Position numbers and translations under genes: made by a program. Shown here piece after piece: positions 10,344 to 19,424 of a stretch of DNA of 64,000 nucleotides (its first letter is position 1; the number at the start of each line of letters is the position of its first letter). This DNA comes from DATHTS01 sp965219305. GTDB lineage: Bacteria > Acidobacteriota > Blastocatellia > Pyrinomonadales > Pyrinomonadaceae. The notes beneath the pieces are model-generated. The model searched no databases. It was not told the origin of the DNA and saw nothing but the letters and a program-made list of their open reading frames with translations. The stretch is from contig OZ244725.1 in assembly GCA_965219305.1 (NCBI GenBank), forward strand, positions 868,001 to 932,000, written 5' to 3'.

Positions 10344-10379
10344 AAAAAAATCTCCGCCAATTCCGGCAGAGATTTTTTT
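10344..10379 (-). terminator. Intrinsic terminator after the glycine-zipper gene
   Basis: A 16-bp stem including the A/T tracts (10344-10358 with 10365-10379), one G-U/mismatch position and a 6-nt loop. It is flanked by seven A on one side and seven T on the other, so it could act in both directions. It lies between the stop at 10406 and the start at 10293. Confidence 0.85.
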
Positions 10380-10405
10380 CGAGTTTGAAATTTGTCGAAT
10401 CGAAC

Positions 10406-10966
10406 TTATCTGTAAATATGTTCGCCTTGGTAATTGGTTTTCCACTCATTTTCAAAGTAATCGGCATCTTCATCCGTTCTGGGATTTACTCCCATATAGA
10501 TTCCGCCATCTTTGATACCTTCATTATAAAGTTCCGCGTGTTCTTCCGGAATACCTGAACCGATCAATGCTCCGACCAAGCCACCTGTCAGACCGCCCGC
10601 GCCTGCGCCCGCTAATGCTGCGGCAAGCGGTCCGGCTACAATTAAACCTAATCCCGGAAGCAATACATTTGTTCCGATTGCAGCAATTCCACCAATGATA
10701 GCACCGAGCGTTCCGCCAATTGCCGAACCTGCGCCTGCGCCCTCGAGAGCTTTGCTGCCTAATTCCGTATCCGCCGCATCATCTCCGCTGTAGTAGCGTT
10801 TGCGAGTGTCATCCGACATCATTACATTAATATCATCGTCGCTGTAACCACGGTCACGAAGTGATTTATAAGCATTCTCTGCTGAATCTCTATCTCGGAA
10901 AAGTCCCGATAGCATTCTGTTCTGTTCTCTTTCTCTTGATGTTCCTGAATTGTCTTGAATATCCAT
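10406..10966 (-). CDS. General stress-type protein with glycine-zipper membrane segments
   Basis: A 186-aa protein. Residues about 19-60 (LSGLFRDRDSAENAYKSLRDRGYSDDDINVMM) match the N-terminal module of YflT-like general stress proteins. It is followed by a long Gly/Ala-rich hydrophobic region (about 72-140, repeated GxxxG spacing) typical of glycine-zipper membrane proteins, and a hydrophilic tail. It is preceded by a strong AGGAGG-type ribosome site. Function is unknown; comparable proteins are induced by general or osmotic stress in other bacteria, which is family knowledge only. Confidence 0.75.
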   Translation of the reverse strand: MDIQDNSGTSREREQNRMLSGLFRDRDSAENAYKSLRDRGYSDDDINVMMSDDTRKRYYSGDDAADTELGSKALEGAGAGSAIGGTLGAIIGGIAAIGTNVLLPGLGLIVAGPLAAALAGAGAGGLTGGLVGALIGSGIPEEHAELYNEGIKDGGIYMGVNPRTDEDADYFENEWKTNYQGEHIYR

Positions 10967-11499
10967 AATAATTTTTGATCCTCCTTGTTATTCTCCTCAA
11001 TGCGAGAAGTTGTTAAGATATACATCGTGCAAGTCTTGTTCCATACTTTATTCTCCCGAATTAAGGGCGCAGGAGGTCTGAAACAAAACAATGTGTTCTA
11101 AAACAATGCAGTTTGTTTAATGCTGTGAGTTGGAACTTTACATATTTTTGCGATATAATTTCCATTATTAGAGAGGAATAAACCGTTACTTTATATATTT
11201 GTAATTCGTAGTGATATTTACCTCAAATTTATATTTTATAAATTATTCAATATATTTTCTGAAACAATTTGCCTATTAGCAATTTTACTAATTAGCAGTC
11301 GAGAAAACTTTTTTTCGACCAAAAAAGTTGATAAATTAGATTTTTCATAATTTCAAGTCAGACAATGCCCCGTCAGAACTGAAATCAAAATAATTTTTCA
11401 AAGTATCTATTAACACAATGCCCGTTTTAATAATTACTTTGAAATTTAACTAAAGTTGAAAAATCGGTCTATTTAAAAATGATTTACCGAGAGTGCCAA
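10967..11499. other. AT-rich divergent intergenic region between stress gene and exopolysaccharide locus
   Basis: A 533-bp region without a convincing gene. It must carry two divergent promoters. On the plus strand TTGGAA (11130-11135), an 18-bp spacer and TATAAT (11154-11159) make a plausible sigma-70 promoter. Two exact copies of ACAATGCCC (11362-11370 and 11415-11423) are 53 bp apart, and the second lies in the loop of a 10-bp inverted repeat (11396-11405 with 11435-11444) just upstream of the TPR gene. These could be regulator sites. No sigma-54 type -24/-12 element was found. Confidence 0.4.
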
Positions 11500-13776
11500 A
11501 TGTATAAATTCCGCTTTTTTCTATTAATTGCGCTATGCGCTTTTCTGCTCGTTTCCTGCTCGAGCCAAGCTAAACAAAAACATTTAGATCGCGGCGAAGA
11601 ATATTTGCAAAAACGCAAATTTCACGAAGCCGTTATGGAATTTCGCGCCGCCGCAGAAATTGACAAAGATTCCGGCGACGCATTTTGGGGATTAGCACGC
11701 GCGGAAGAAAATCTCGGTGAATTTACTCAAACCGTCGAAAATCTCCGTAAAGCCGTCGAACTCGATCCGAAAAATTTAGATGCCAAAACAAAACTCGGAA
11801 ATTATTTTCTGGCTTTTAATCCGCCCGCGATTCCCGAAACCGAAAAACTGCTGGAAGAAATATTTGCACAAGATTCTAAATTTATCGAAGGTTATATATT
11901 AAAAGCAAATTTATTTGCGGCTCAACATAAACCCGAAAGCGATATTCTGGCAATCCTTAAACAAGCCGTCGCGTTAAATCCTAAAAGAACCGAAAGTTAT
12001 CTCAGCCTTTCGCGTTATTTTATGAAGATGAAAGATGCTGAACGAGCTGAAAAATCAATTGTTGAGGGTATAAATTCCGGTGATAATAAAATTATCGGTT
12101 TGGTGGAATACGGAAAATTTCTCGCCTATGTAAATCGCCCGGAAGAAGCCGAAAAACAATATTTGAAAGCCGTTCAAACCGACTCGAACAATATCGAAGC
12201 GCGAGAAGCAATTGCAGATTTTTACATCAGACAAAGACAATTTCCGAAAGCCGAAAATCAATATCTCGAATTGGTAAAAATTCAGGAAAACAGTCCTGAA
12301 AGCCGCCTCGAACTGGCGAATTTTTATGAATCAACCGGACAAACCGCTGACGCTGTAAAAATTTTTAACGAAATTATTAATGATTCACCGGAATACGCAC
12401 GCGCTCATTATCGTCTGGCAGAGATATATCTCGAACAAAAACAATATGAAAATGTTTCGATGGAAATTGAAAAACTTCTGGCGATCAACGATTCGGACAC
12501 GGAAGCATTGATGCTTCGTGCACGTTTGTATCTGGCAGATAATAAACCCGCCGATGCGGTAAAGGATTTAGAAGATATTCTTAAAAAACAACCGAGTCTG
12601 CGCGATAGTCTTTTTTATATGGCACAAGCGCGTCTGGCACTCGGTCAGCCTGATCAGGCGAGAGCTTTTATAGGCGACTTGGAGCGTTATCATCCGAATT
12701 TTCTGCGAACGAAACTATTAAAAATCCAAGCCAGTTTTACAGCCGGACAAACTGAATTAGCACGACGCGAAGCAAACGAACTTTTGGAAATTGTTCAGAA
12801 ATCTTATCCAAACGCTGATAATACATCAGGTGAACTGGAAGATTTACGTCAGAGAGCTTTATCCGCCCGCGGTTTGGCAAATCTGCAACTAGGCAAAATC
12901 GAAGAATCAAAGGTTGATCTACAGGAAGTCGCACGTCTTTCACCGAACTCGAATGCGGCTATGCTCAATTTAGCAAAAGTATTGATTGCGGAGAAAAACT
13001 ACGGTGAAGCGTTGACTTTATATGAAAAAGTTTTAAATTCAGACGGAAATAATTTCGATGCTCTAAATGGTTTGGTCAGTGTTCTAAGTCGTCAGGGAAA
13101 TTTTGCGGAAGCTAATCACAGGATTGAAGATTTAATGCAGAAACAACAAGCAAATCCTGATGTAATGGCGGCTTTACATTATTTAAAGGCGGAAGTTTCA
13201 CTCGCCCAAAACAACTCGAACGAAGCCGAGCAGCACTTAAACAATTCGATTGCGGCAGATGAAAATTATCTTCCCGCTTACACGGCATACGCTTCTATTT
13301 TAATCGGCAAAAATCAAACTGCCGCAGCAATCGGACAATATGAAAAATTAGTCGAGAAAATGCCGTCGGCTTCGGTTTATACATTACTCGGAATGATTCA
13401 GGAATCGGCAAACAATATGCCGGAAGCCGAAAAAAATTACCGAAAAGCGTTGGAGATTGCGCCGGAAACTCCGATTGCATCAAATAATCTGGCGTGGCTG
13501 ATCGCCGACACCGGAAACGGAAATCTCGACGAAGCGTTAAAACTCGCGCAGACGGCGGTCGAACAAAATCAAACTGCGGCGAATTATTACGATACACTCG
13601 GTTGGGTATATTTCAAAAAAGGGCTGTATTCTCCGGCGGTCGAACAATTGCGAAAAGCCGTTTCGATAAATGAAAACGAAACTAGAACCTCAGGCAAAAA
13701 GCCGAACGCGGATTATCGCAATCGGCTTGTAAAAGTTTTATCGGTTGCCGACAACGTAGAGAACGCTAAAAAATAA
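11500..13776 (+). CDS. TPR-repeat lipoprotein of the PEP-CTERM/exopolysaccharide system (PrsT-like)
   Basis: The start is chosen at ATG 11500 (758 aa), which gives a clean lipoprotein signal MYKFRFFLLIALCAFLLVSC with the lipobox Cys at residue 20. An upstream ATG at 11479 is also in frame. The rest is a chain of about 18-20 tetratricopeptide repeats (for example YLQKRKFHEAVMEFRAAAEI, then SASVYTLLGMIQESANNMPE). Large TPR lipoproteins of this kind are standard members of XrtA/PEP-CTERM exopolysaccharide loci, where they are thought to scaffold secretion in the periplasm. It opens the plus-strand locus and is followed at 70 bp by a 41-aa membrane protein and the chain-length determinant. Confidence 0.85.
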   Translation: MYKFRFFLLIALCAFLLVSCSSQAKQKHLDRGEEYLQKRKFHEAVMEFRAAAEIDKDSGDAFWGLARAEENLGEFTQTVENLRKAVELDPKNLDAKTKLGNYFLAFNPPAIPETEKLLEEIFAQDSKFIEGYILKANLFAAQHKPESDILAILKQAVALNPKRTESYLSLSRYFMKMKDAERAEKSIVEGINSGDNKIIGLVEYGKFLAYVNRPEEAEKQYLKAVQTDSNNIEAREAIADFYIRQRQFPKAENQYLELVKIQENSPESRLELANFYESTGQTADAVKIFNEIINDSPEYARAHYRLAEIYLEQKQYENVSMEIEKLLAINDSDTEALMLRARLYLADNKPADAVKDLEDILKKQPSLRDSLFYMAQARLALGQPDQARAFIGDLERYHPNFLRTKLLKIQASFTAGQTELARREANELLEIVQKSYPNADNTSGELEDLRQRALSARGLANLQLGKIEESKVDLQEVARLSPNSNAAMLNLAKVLIAEKNYGEALTLYEKVLNSDGNNFDALNGLVSVLSRQGNFAEANHRIEDLMQKQQANPDVMAALHYLKAEVSLAQNNSNEAEQHLNNSIAADENYLPAYTAYASILIGKNQTAAAIGQYEKLVEKMPSASVYTLLGMIQESANNMPEAEKNYRKALEIAPETPIASNNLAWLIADTGNGNLDEALKLAQTAVEQNQTAANYYDTLGWVYFKKGLYSPAVEQLRKAVSINENETRTSGKKPNADYRNRLVKVLSVADNVENAKK

Positions 13777-13845
13777 TTTCAGAAAATTTTAATTTTCGGT
13801 TTTCCCTCTCAGCAGTAAAATAAAACGAACGCAAAAAAATTATTT

Positions 13846-13971
13846 ATGAATAATATTTCAGATACACTAAGTTTATTAATTCTCGGCGTATTGCTGATTT
13901 TGGTGACAACCGGAATACGTCATCTATTAAATAGTTTTGAAGTTAAAAATAACAGGGAGCAAAAAAACTAA
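13846..13971 (+). CDS. 41-aa single-pass membrane protein, translationally coupled to chain-length determinant
   Basis: A small ORF MNNISDTLSLLILGVLLILV... with one transmembrane helix (about 8-23), then a short basic/polar tail ending NREQKN. Its TAA stop overlaps the ATG of the next gene in a TAATG junction (13969-13973), and the ribosome site for the next gene (AGGGAG) lies within its last codons, so the two are probably coupled. It sits between the TPR lipoprotein and the Wzz-like protein. I do not recognise a family. A role as a small partner of the polysaccharide co-polymerase is an inference from position only. Codon use looks ordinary for the region. Confidence 0.6.
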   Translation: MNNISDTLSLLILGVLLILVTTGIRHLLNSFEVKNNREQKN

Positions 13972-15632
13972 TGAGTGTTGAATTTAGACAAAGAGCAATC
14001 GGCGAATATCTCAAAATGTTTAAACGTCGCAAATGGCTGATTTTTCTGCCGCTTTTGACGATGAGCATTGCCGTCGGTTATGTGGTTTATCACTTGCCGA
14101 GTATGTATGAATCGAAATCGCTTTTGACATTGAAACCACCGACGATCTCGCAAAGTGTTATTCAGTCATTATCGAATGAAGACCTTTCACAGCGTTTGCA
14201 AACAATCAGTCAGGAAGTTTTGAGCCGTTCGTCGCTTGAACCGATGGTCGTTAAATACAGACTTTATGAAGCCGAGCGCGATGCCGGAATGCCGATGGAA
14301 CAGGTTATTGAAAAGGTTTATAAAAATATAACCATTGAACTTGAAAGAAATGACAGCGATAAAGTCGCGGCGTTTAGTGTTTCATATAAATATCTCGTGC
14401 CGAAATCGGCGCAAAATGTAACGGCGGAACTCGCCAGTAAGTTCGTTAATGCACAGACGATTTCGCAAACACAACGTGCGGAGACGACTAAAGAATTTAT
14501 TGAAGAACAAGTTAATCAATCTAAAGCGACGCTCGATGTCTTAGAAAAACAAAGACTCGAAATAATGATGGCAAATGTCGAAACTTTGCCCGAATCTTCG
14601 CAGGGATTGATCGCTCAACTCGAAGGTTTGCGTCAACGCGAAGCGGGAATTTCCAAAGAAAAAGAAACACTTATCAGCGAAAAAGGTCGTTTAAATGATA
14701 ATATCCGCGCGTTAAACAGTCAGATGCGGATCATCGAAGATTTCGGTGAACGCGAAAATCAGGAAACTGTCAAAGATTTAACAAATGTCACTCAATCTCC
14801 CGCATACGTCGAACTTGTAAAAAAACGTGCTGAACTTTCGGCAAATTTGCAGAATTTGAAAATTACTTTACGCGAAAAACATCCGAAGGTAATTGAAGCA
14901 ACGAATGATCTCGATAAAGTTAATGATGAAATTAAGAAGTTGGAAGTCAATCTGCAAGACAGTGCCAAAACCGCAACTGTTGCGACCACCAGAAAAGCTG
15001 ATCTGCAAAAGCAAAATTTGATAATCGAAAAACAAAAACTCGAAAGTCAGATCACCCAGACGGAACAACAATTGTCATTTAAAGATCAGGAAATTCAACA
15101 AAATGCCGGACAAATTGCGATTCTGGAATCAAAGATAAATTCTATTCCGAATGTTAAAGTCGCGCTTGAAGGCATTAACACGCAATATGAATCCGCAAAG
15201 AAAACTTATAATGAATTACTGGAAAAGAAAAATGCGGCGGAGTTAGTGGTCGGCGTAGAAAGCAACGCGCAAGGCGAAACGATTCGCGTGCAGGATGCGG
15301 CAAATTTGCCGTCTGCCCCATCGAACGCTTCAAAAAAACCGATGCTCGTGATGGTCGGTTCGATGATCGGTTTAGTTATCGGATTATTTTTCGCGGGAAT
15401 TCTCGAAATTCCGCGTCTTTTCACGATACAAAATGTCGAAGATGCGAAACATTATACCGGTTTGCCGGTTTTGGCATCCGTTCCGCCGCTTTATTCTCAC
15501 AAGGAAATTTCGTGGAAAAAACGTACGCAATGGCTTAAATTAATAGCCGGAATTGCATTTGCCATCGGTTTAATTCCCGTAATGATTATGTTTTTGCAGG
15601 CGACACATATTTTTGACCGGATGGTTTCGTAA
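13971..15632 (+). CDS. Polysaccharide chain-length determinant (Wzz/GNVR type, PEP-CTERM locus)
   Basis: A 553-aa inner-membrane co-polymerase. It has a first transmembrane helix near 22-42, a long periplasmic coiled-coil region (about 165-430, rich in E/K/Q), a Pro-rich GNVR-like segment (AANLPSAPSNASKKPML, about 444-460) and a TM helix (about 462-485), then a cytoplasmic stretch and a further hydrophobic segment near 525-545. There is no fused kinase domain; the kinase is separate at 16798. It sets the length of the exported polymer with the polymerase. Start ATG is coupled to the small protein upstream, and its stop overlaps the next tiny frame. Confidence 0.9.
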   Translation: MSVEFRQRAIGEYLKMFKRRKWLIFLPLLTMSIAVGYVVYHLPSMYESKSLLTLKPPTISQSVIQSLSNEDLSQRLQTISQEVLSRSSLEPMVVKYRLYEAERDAGMPMEQVIEKVYKNITIELERNDSDKVAAFSVSYKYLVPKSAQNVTAELASKFVNAQTISQTQRAETTKEFIEEQVNQSKATLDVLEKQRLEIMMANVETLPESSQGLIAQLEGLRQREAGISKEKETLISEKGRLNDNIRALNSQMRIIEDFGERENQETVKDLTNVTQSPAYVELVKKRAELSANLQNLKITLREKHPKVIEATNDLDKVNDEIKKLEVNLQDSAKTATVATTRKADLQKQNLIIEKQKLESQITQTEQQLSFKDQEIQQNAGQIAILESKINSIPNVKVALEGINTQYESAKKTYNELLEKKNAAELVVGVESNAQGETIRVQDAANLPSAPSNASKKPMLVMVGSMIGLVIGLFFAGILEIPRLFTIQNVEDAKHYTGLPVLASVPPLYSHKEISWKKRTQWLKLIAGIAFAIGLIPVMIMFLQATHIFDRMVS

Positions 15633-15688
15633 TGGCTGAACAGATTATTTTAGAGTTTCGGACAGTTAAAAAAATTGAGGATAAATAA
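15632..15688 (+). CDS. Possible 18-aa leader-like ORF bridging two locus genes
   Basis: A frame of 18 codons (MAEQIILEFRTVKKIEDK) whose ATG overlaps the previous stop (TAATG, 15630-15634) and whose TAA directly abuts the ATG of the ATPase gene at 15689. GAGGAT inside its end is the ribosome site of that gene. It may simply be a translational bridge that keeps ribosomes moving between the chain-length gene and the ATPase gene. No homology is recognised, and it could equally be non-functional. Confidence 0.25.
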   Translation: MAEQIILEFRTVKKIEDK

Positions 15689-16774
15689 ATGTATAAAGAA
15701 TTTTTCGGATTAGAAGACATACCGTTCACATTAACGCCGGATCCGCGTTTTATCGTATTTACGCCGAGTTACAATGAAGTTTTGGCGAGCCTTTATTACG
15801 GTTTGGAAAATGCCAAAGGATTAATCGTTTTAACGGGCGAGGTCGGAACCGGAAAAACGACGGCTTTGCGTTGGATTTTGCGGCGTTTGGATTCTTCGGT
15901 TTTGGCGGCGTATGTTTTTAATCCGCGTCTTTCGATTGATGAATTTTATCATCACGTAACGCAAATGCTTGGCATTAAAGAATGGTCGAATAAAGCGGAA
16001 CTTTTAGACGAACTCGGCAGAGTTTTGGAAGAACGTCATCGCCGCGGACTTCGTACAGTTTTAATTATTGACGAAGCGCACGAACTTTCGGATTATGTTC
16101 TCGAAGAAATTCGCCTGTTGATGAATTTTGAATCTGACAACGCCAAACATTTGCAAATCGTTTTGACCGGACAGCCGGAATTGCGCGAAAAACTGAATCA
16201 GCCGAATCTGCGCCAGTTAAAACAAAGAGTTGCACTTCGCTGTAATATGCACGCGCTTCCCGATGTCGAAGAAGTCGAGCGTTATATCACCGAGCGTCTT
16301 TTGATCGCCGGTTCGGAACAACCCAATGTTTTCACACCCGGAGCGATTGATTTTCTCTATCAATGTTCGGAAGGAATTCCGCGCCAGATAAATAATATTT
16401 GCGACAACGCGATGCTGACCGCTTACGCCGCCGGAGAAGTTATGATCGGCAGACAGATAATCGAAGAAGTCGCCGACAATCTCGATATGCTTCCGCGAAG
16501 AGATAATCTGATCGCCAATATGAACAAATCCGATCAAGTTACAAATGCGCGTGTTTTAACTGACAATGCGCGTGAAGAACTTTACCAAAATCAGCAGAAA
16601 GCCGAAAAACCGAAAATGTTCCAAACCGATGAACCTCTGGAAATTATTGATGAGATGAAACCGAAATCAAATGGAAACGGAAATGGAAACGGCAACGGCA
16701 AATCGAAACAAATCTCACTTGAAGATTACGACGACATCGAACTCGAAGTTGAAGAAATCGGCGGATTTTACTAA
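15689..16774 (+). CDS. ExeA/GspA-like AAA ATPase of the exopolysaccharide locus
   Basis: A 361-aa cytoplasmic ATPase. It starts MYKEFFGLEDIPFTLTPDPRF, the usual ExeA/GspA opening. Walker A GEVGTGKTT is at about 50-58, Walker B VLIIDEAHEL at about 129-138, and sensor/arginine segments follow (LTGQPELREKLNQ about 161; QCSEGIPRQINNICD about 229). Such ATPases are regular members of XrtA/PEP-CTERM loci. After residue 290 the sequence changes to a low-complexity linker with an (NG)5 run near 329-340 and an acidic end (DYDDIELEVEEIGG). Its exact role in polymer export is unknown; it may energise assembly or remodelling of the export complex. Confidence 0.88.
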   Translation: MYKEFFGLEDIPFTLTPDPRFIVFTPSYNEVLASLYYGLENAKGLIVLTGEVGTGKTTALRWILRRLDSSVLAAYVFNPRLSIDEFYHHVTQMLGIKEWSNKAELLDELGRVLEERHRRGLRTVLIIDEAHELSDYVLEEIRLLMNFESDNAKHLQIVLTGQPELREKLNQPNLRQLKQRVALRCNMHALPDVEEVERYITERLLIAGSEQPNVFTPGAIDFLYQCSEGIPRQINNICDNAMLTAYAAGEVMIGRQIIEEVADNLDMLPRRDNLIANMNKSDQVTNARVLTDNAREELYQNQQKAEKPKMFQTDEPLEIIDEMKPKSNGNGNGNGNGKSKQISLEDYDDIELEVEEIGGFY

Positions 16775-16797
16775 ATCACAGCTCAGGATTATAAATT

Positions 16798-17844
16798 ATG
16801 AGTATCTTAAAAGCGTTACAGAAAAAACAAAATGAATTTCCGAAAGAATTTGAACGGAACAATTCTGATTCCGTGTTCAAAAAAACCGAACGGAAAAACC
16901 ATGACAATATCGTTCCATTTGAAAATAAAAAGCTGCACGTAGATGATGATCAGACGGCTTTTCTCAAAAATGACAGTTTCAAAATCGGAACACCAAGTTC
17001 AGCGTTCAATGGGCAAAATGATTCGCAAGTCGGGACGGCACTCCTTGATTTGAATTCGAATAATTCTGCCGGGGCAACTTTGAACGCTGTCAATAAACTC
17101 GCTCCGGTTGAAAAACGGCTTCCGTCATTCTTAGAATGGGAAGTCGAACCGGAGCGCGTCGAACCGCGTCTTGTAACGATTACTCATCCGCATTCGAGTT
17201 ACTGCGAAGAATACCGCAGTTTGCGAACGCATATTCTTCACAAAAGCCAACGCCAAAAATTGCAGTCAATCGTCGTCGCCAGCGTTAATGCGAGTGAAGG
17301 AAAATCCGTAACGGCGTTAAATTTTTCGTGGCTTTTAGCACAAACCGACGGCATCAAAGCGTTGATTATTGACGCTGATCTTCGGATGCCGAGTTTAACG
17401 GATTATCTCGGAATCGAAACCGACAGAGGTTTATCCGATATGCTTGTCGGAAACGCGCGTCTGAATGATTCGATTATCAAACTTCAGCCTTCGGGACTTC
17501 ATCTGCTGCCCGGCGGACAAGCCAGAAGCGATATTGCCGAACTACTTTCCGGTCCGCGCTTTAAACAAATTCTTGATGAAGCGAGAGAAATCTTCGATTT
17601 TATAATTATTGATGCGCCTCCGCTCGGTATTTTCACGGATGCCGCCGTATTGACAAATCACGCCGATGGCGCAATGCTTGTCGTTCGGGCTAATAAAACC
17701 CGTTATTCTCTTGTTGACCGTGCATTGGAAAATATTCCGCGCGACCGTATGCTCGGTGTTGTTTTGAATCAAAGCGAAGACGTATTAAACGAAAGTCATT
17801 ATAATTACGGTTTTTATAATTATGACCGTAAAAAATTAGATTAA
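16798..17844 (+). CDS. CpsD/CapB-type bacterial tyrosine kinase, stand-alone
   Basis: A 348-aa cytoplasmic BY-kinase. After a variable, Asn-rich N-terminal 110 residues comes the EEYRSLRTHIL segment (about 139), a Walker A variant NASEGKSVTALN (about 164-175), Walker A' IDADLRMPSL (about 191-200) and Walker B FIIIDAPPLG (about 265-274). The C-terminus has a Tyr cluster (YNYGFYNYDRK) suited to autophosphorylation. It should partner the separate Wzz-like protein at 13971, whose cytoplasmic tail would activate it. This is the split organisation typical of Firmicutes and PEP-CTERM loci. The window also holds a fused version at 48088. Confidence 0.88.
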   Translation: MSILKALQKKQNEFPKEFERNNSDSVFKKTERKNHDNIVPFENKKLHVDDDQTAFLKNDSFKIGTPSSAFNGQNDSQVGTALLDLNSNNSAGATLNAVNKLAPVEKRLPSFLEWEVEPERVEPRLVTITHPHSSYCEEYRSLRTHILHKSQRQKLQSIVVASVNASEGKSVTALNFSWLLAQTDGIKALIIDADLRMPSLTDYLGIETDRGLSDMLVGNARLNDSIIKLQPSGLHLLPGGQARSDIAELLSGPRFKQILDEAREIFDFIIIDAPPLGIFTDAAVLTNHADGAMLVVRANKTRYSLVDRALENIPRDRMLGVVLNQSEDVLNESHYNYGFYNYDRKKLD

Positions 17845-17921
17845 AAGGTTTGTCGCGAATCATTTTTTTAAATTTGCGATTATTTTCAACTTACTTTTAC
17901 ACCTCGATTCCTTTTTGAAGT

Positions 17922-19307
17922 GTGAAAAATTCAAGCTCGCGCACACTTTGGTTAATTTTCGCCGATGCCGCAATTATTTACGGCGGCATCGTTATGGGAA
18001 TGTATTTGCGCGTCGGAGTTACGGGTGCAGATTATGAATTGAATGAGCGAAACGGTTGGTTCAAAATAGCTTTTGCTACGCTTGTCTGTCTTCTGATTTT
18101 TTATTTTTACGATTTGTATGAATACACAGTGATGTCTAACCGCCGCGAATTGATGCTGCGGCTTGTTCAGGCACTCGGAATTTCTTGGATTCTTCTCGCT
18201 TTCTTATTTTATTTTGTTCCGCCGTTGCTTCTCGGTCGCGGAATTTCCGTAATATCGGTTTTAATTGTTTTAACATTATTACTCGGTTGGCGAATCGGAA
18301 TTCATATATTGACCGGACACCCGGAAATCGGCGAAAAAATTTTGGTCGTCGGAACGGGAAAAGCCGCTCAAGACACCGCTCAAGCCGTTTGGCTCAGACG
18401 TGATGCCGGTTACAGAATCGTCGGTTTTGTCAGCGAAAACGGTTGCGAACCGCCAAAAGAAATCTCCGAAGCAAATTTTTTAGGCACAACCAACGAACTC
18501 CAAAGCATTATAAAAAAAGAAAAAATTGATCGAGTGGTAATGGCTGTTCGTGAAAGACGAGGAACTTTTCCCACTGAAACTCTTTTGAAAATGAGTCTGG
18601 CTGGCGATGTCGCCATCGAAGAATCAACAACCTTTTTTGAAAGATTAACCGGACAAGTACAACTCGAAATGGTACGTCCCTCGTGGTTGATTTTCAGCGG
18701 AAGAAATAAAGATACGCGCCTGAAAACCGCATTTCGTGACACTGTTCACCGTTTGCTGGCTGTTTTCGGTTTGATTTTATCGCTTCCGATAATTATGATT
18801 ACGGCGATTTTAATAAAATTGGAATCAAGCGGCGGAGTTTTTTATCGTCAGGAAAGAGTCGGCAAAAACGGAAAAACTTTCAAAGTTATCAAATTTCGCT
18901 CGATGCGTTCGGATGCCGAAAAAGAAGGTAAACCGATTTGGGCGACGGCACAGGACGACCGCGTAACGCGCACCGGAAAAATTATCCGCAAAATTCGCGT
19001 TGACGAAATTCCGCAGTTTATAAATATCATCAAAGGAGAAATGAGTTTTGTCGGACCGCGCCCCGAAAGACCTCATTTTGTCGAACAACTCGCGGAAGAA
19101 ATACAATTTTATGAACATCGTCATCTCGTCGCGCCGGGTTTAACGGGTTGGGCGCAAATCAAATATCCTTACGGAGCATCGGTCGAAGATGCCAGAATGA
19201 AATTGCAATACGATTTATATTACATAAAAAATCAGACGCTCGCGCTTGATTTGGTAATAATTTTTGAAACCGTAAAGACAGTTTTATTCGGTAAAGGCGG
19301 ACGATAG
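17922..19307 (+). CDS. Polyprenyl glycosylphosphotransferase (initiating sugar transferase, WbaP/EpsB-like)
   Basis: A 461-aa membrane enzyme that transfers a sugar-phosphate to undecaprenyl phosphate, starting repeat-unit assembly. N-terminal region: four to five helices (about 8-125), then a CoA-binding-like Rossmann domain (ILVVGTGKAAQDT, about 141-153). A further helix (about 272-298) precedes the catalytic bacterial sugar transferase domain: YRQERVGKNGKTFKVIKFRSMR (split about 308-329), then RKIRVDEIPQFINIIKGEMSFVGPRPERP (split about 354-382) and GLTGWAQIKYPYG. GTG 17922 is the start. It lies 77 bp after the kinase gene in the same direction. Confidence 0.92.
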   Translation: MKNSSSRTLWLIFADAAIIYGGIVMGMYLRVGVTGADYELNERNGWFKIAFATLVCLLIFYFYDLYEYTVMSNRRELMLRLVQALGISWILLAFLFYFVPPLLLGRGISVISVLIVLTLLLGWRIGIHILTGHPEIGEKILVVGTGKAAQDTAQAVWLRRDAGYRIVGFVSENGCEPPKEISEANFLGTTNELQSIIKKEKIDRVVMAVRERRGTFPTETLLKMSLAGDVAIEESTTFFERLTGQVQLEMVRPSWLIFSGRNKDTRLKTAFRDTVHRLLAVFGLILSLPIIMITAILIKLESSGGVFYRQERVGKNGKTFKVIKFRSMRSDAEKEGKPIWATAQDDRVTRTGKIIRKIRVDEIPQFINIIKGEMSFVGPRPERPHFVEQLAEEIQFYEHRHLVAPGLTGWAQIKYPYGASVEDARMKLQYDLYYIKNQTLALDLVIIFETVKTVLFGKGGR

Positions 19308-19424
19308 GAAAATAATTTACACGGAAATCAAAATAGATTTGCAGCAACCTTTTTTTCTCAAATTTTTATGATAAAATTGGATAAATCCCTTTAATAAGCC
19401 TTTTATAAAGACGGAGAGATTGAT

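Noticed and set aside
9889..10473. Long 194-aa version of the GlcG-like protein
   Set aside because: The extra 60 residues cross a clear terminator and the end of the next gene and have no family similarity; the ATG at 10293 matches the family start.
10822..11091. 89-aa minus-strand frame overlapping the start of the glycine-zipper gene
   Set aside because: It overlaps the well-supported gene in another frame, including its ribosome site.
11100..11499. Sigma-54 promoter upstream of the exopolysaccharide locus (expected for PrsR-type control)
   Set aside because: No TGGCAC-N5-TTGC-like element was found in this region on the plus strand.
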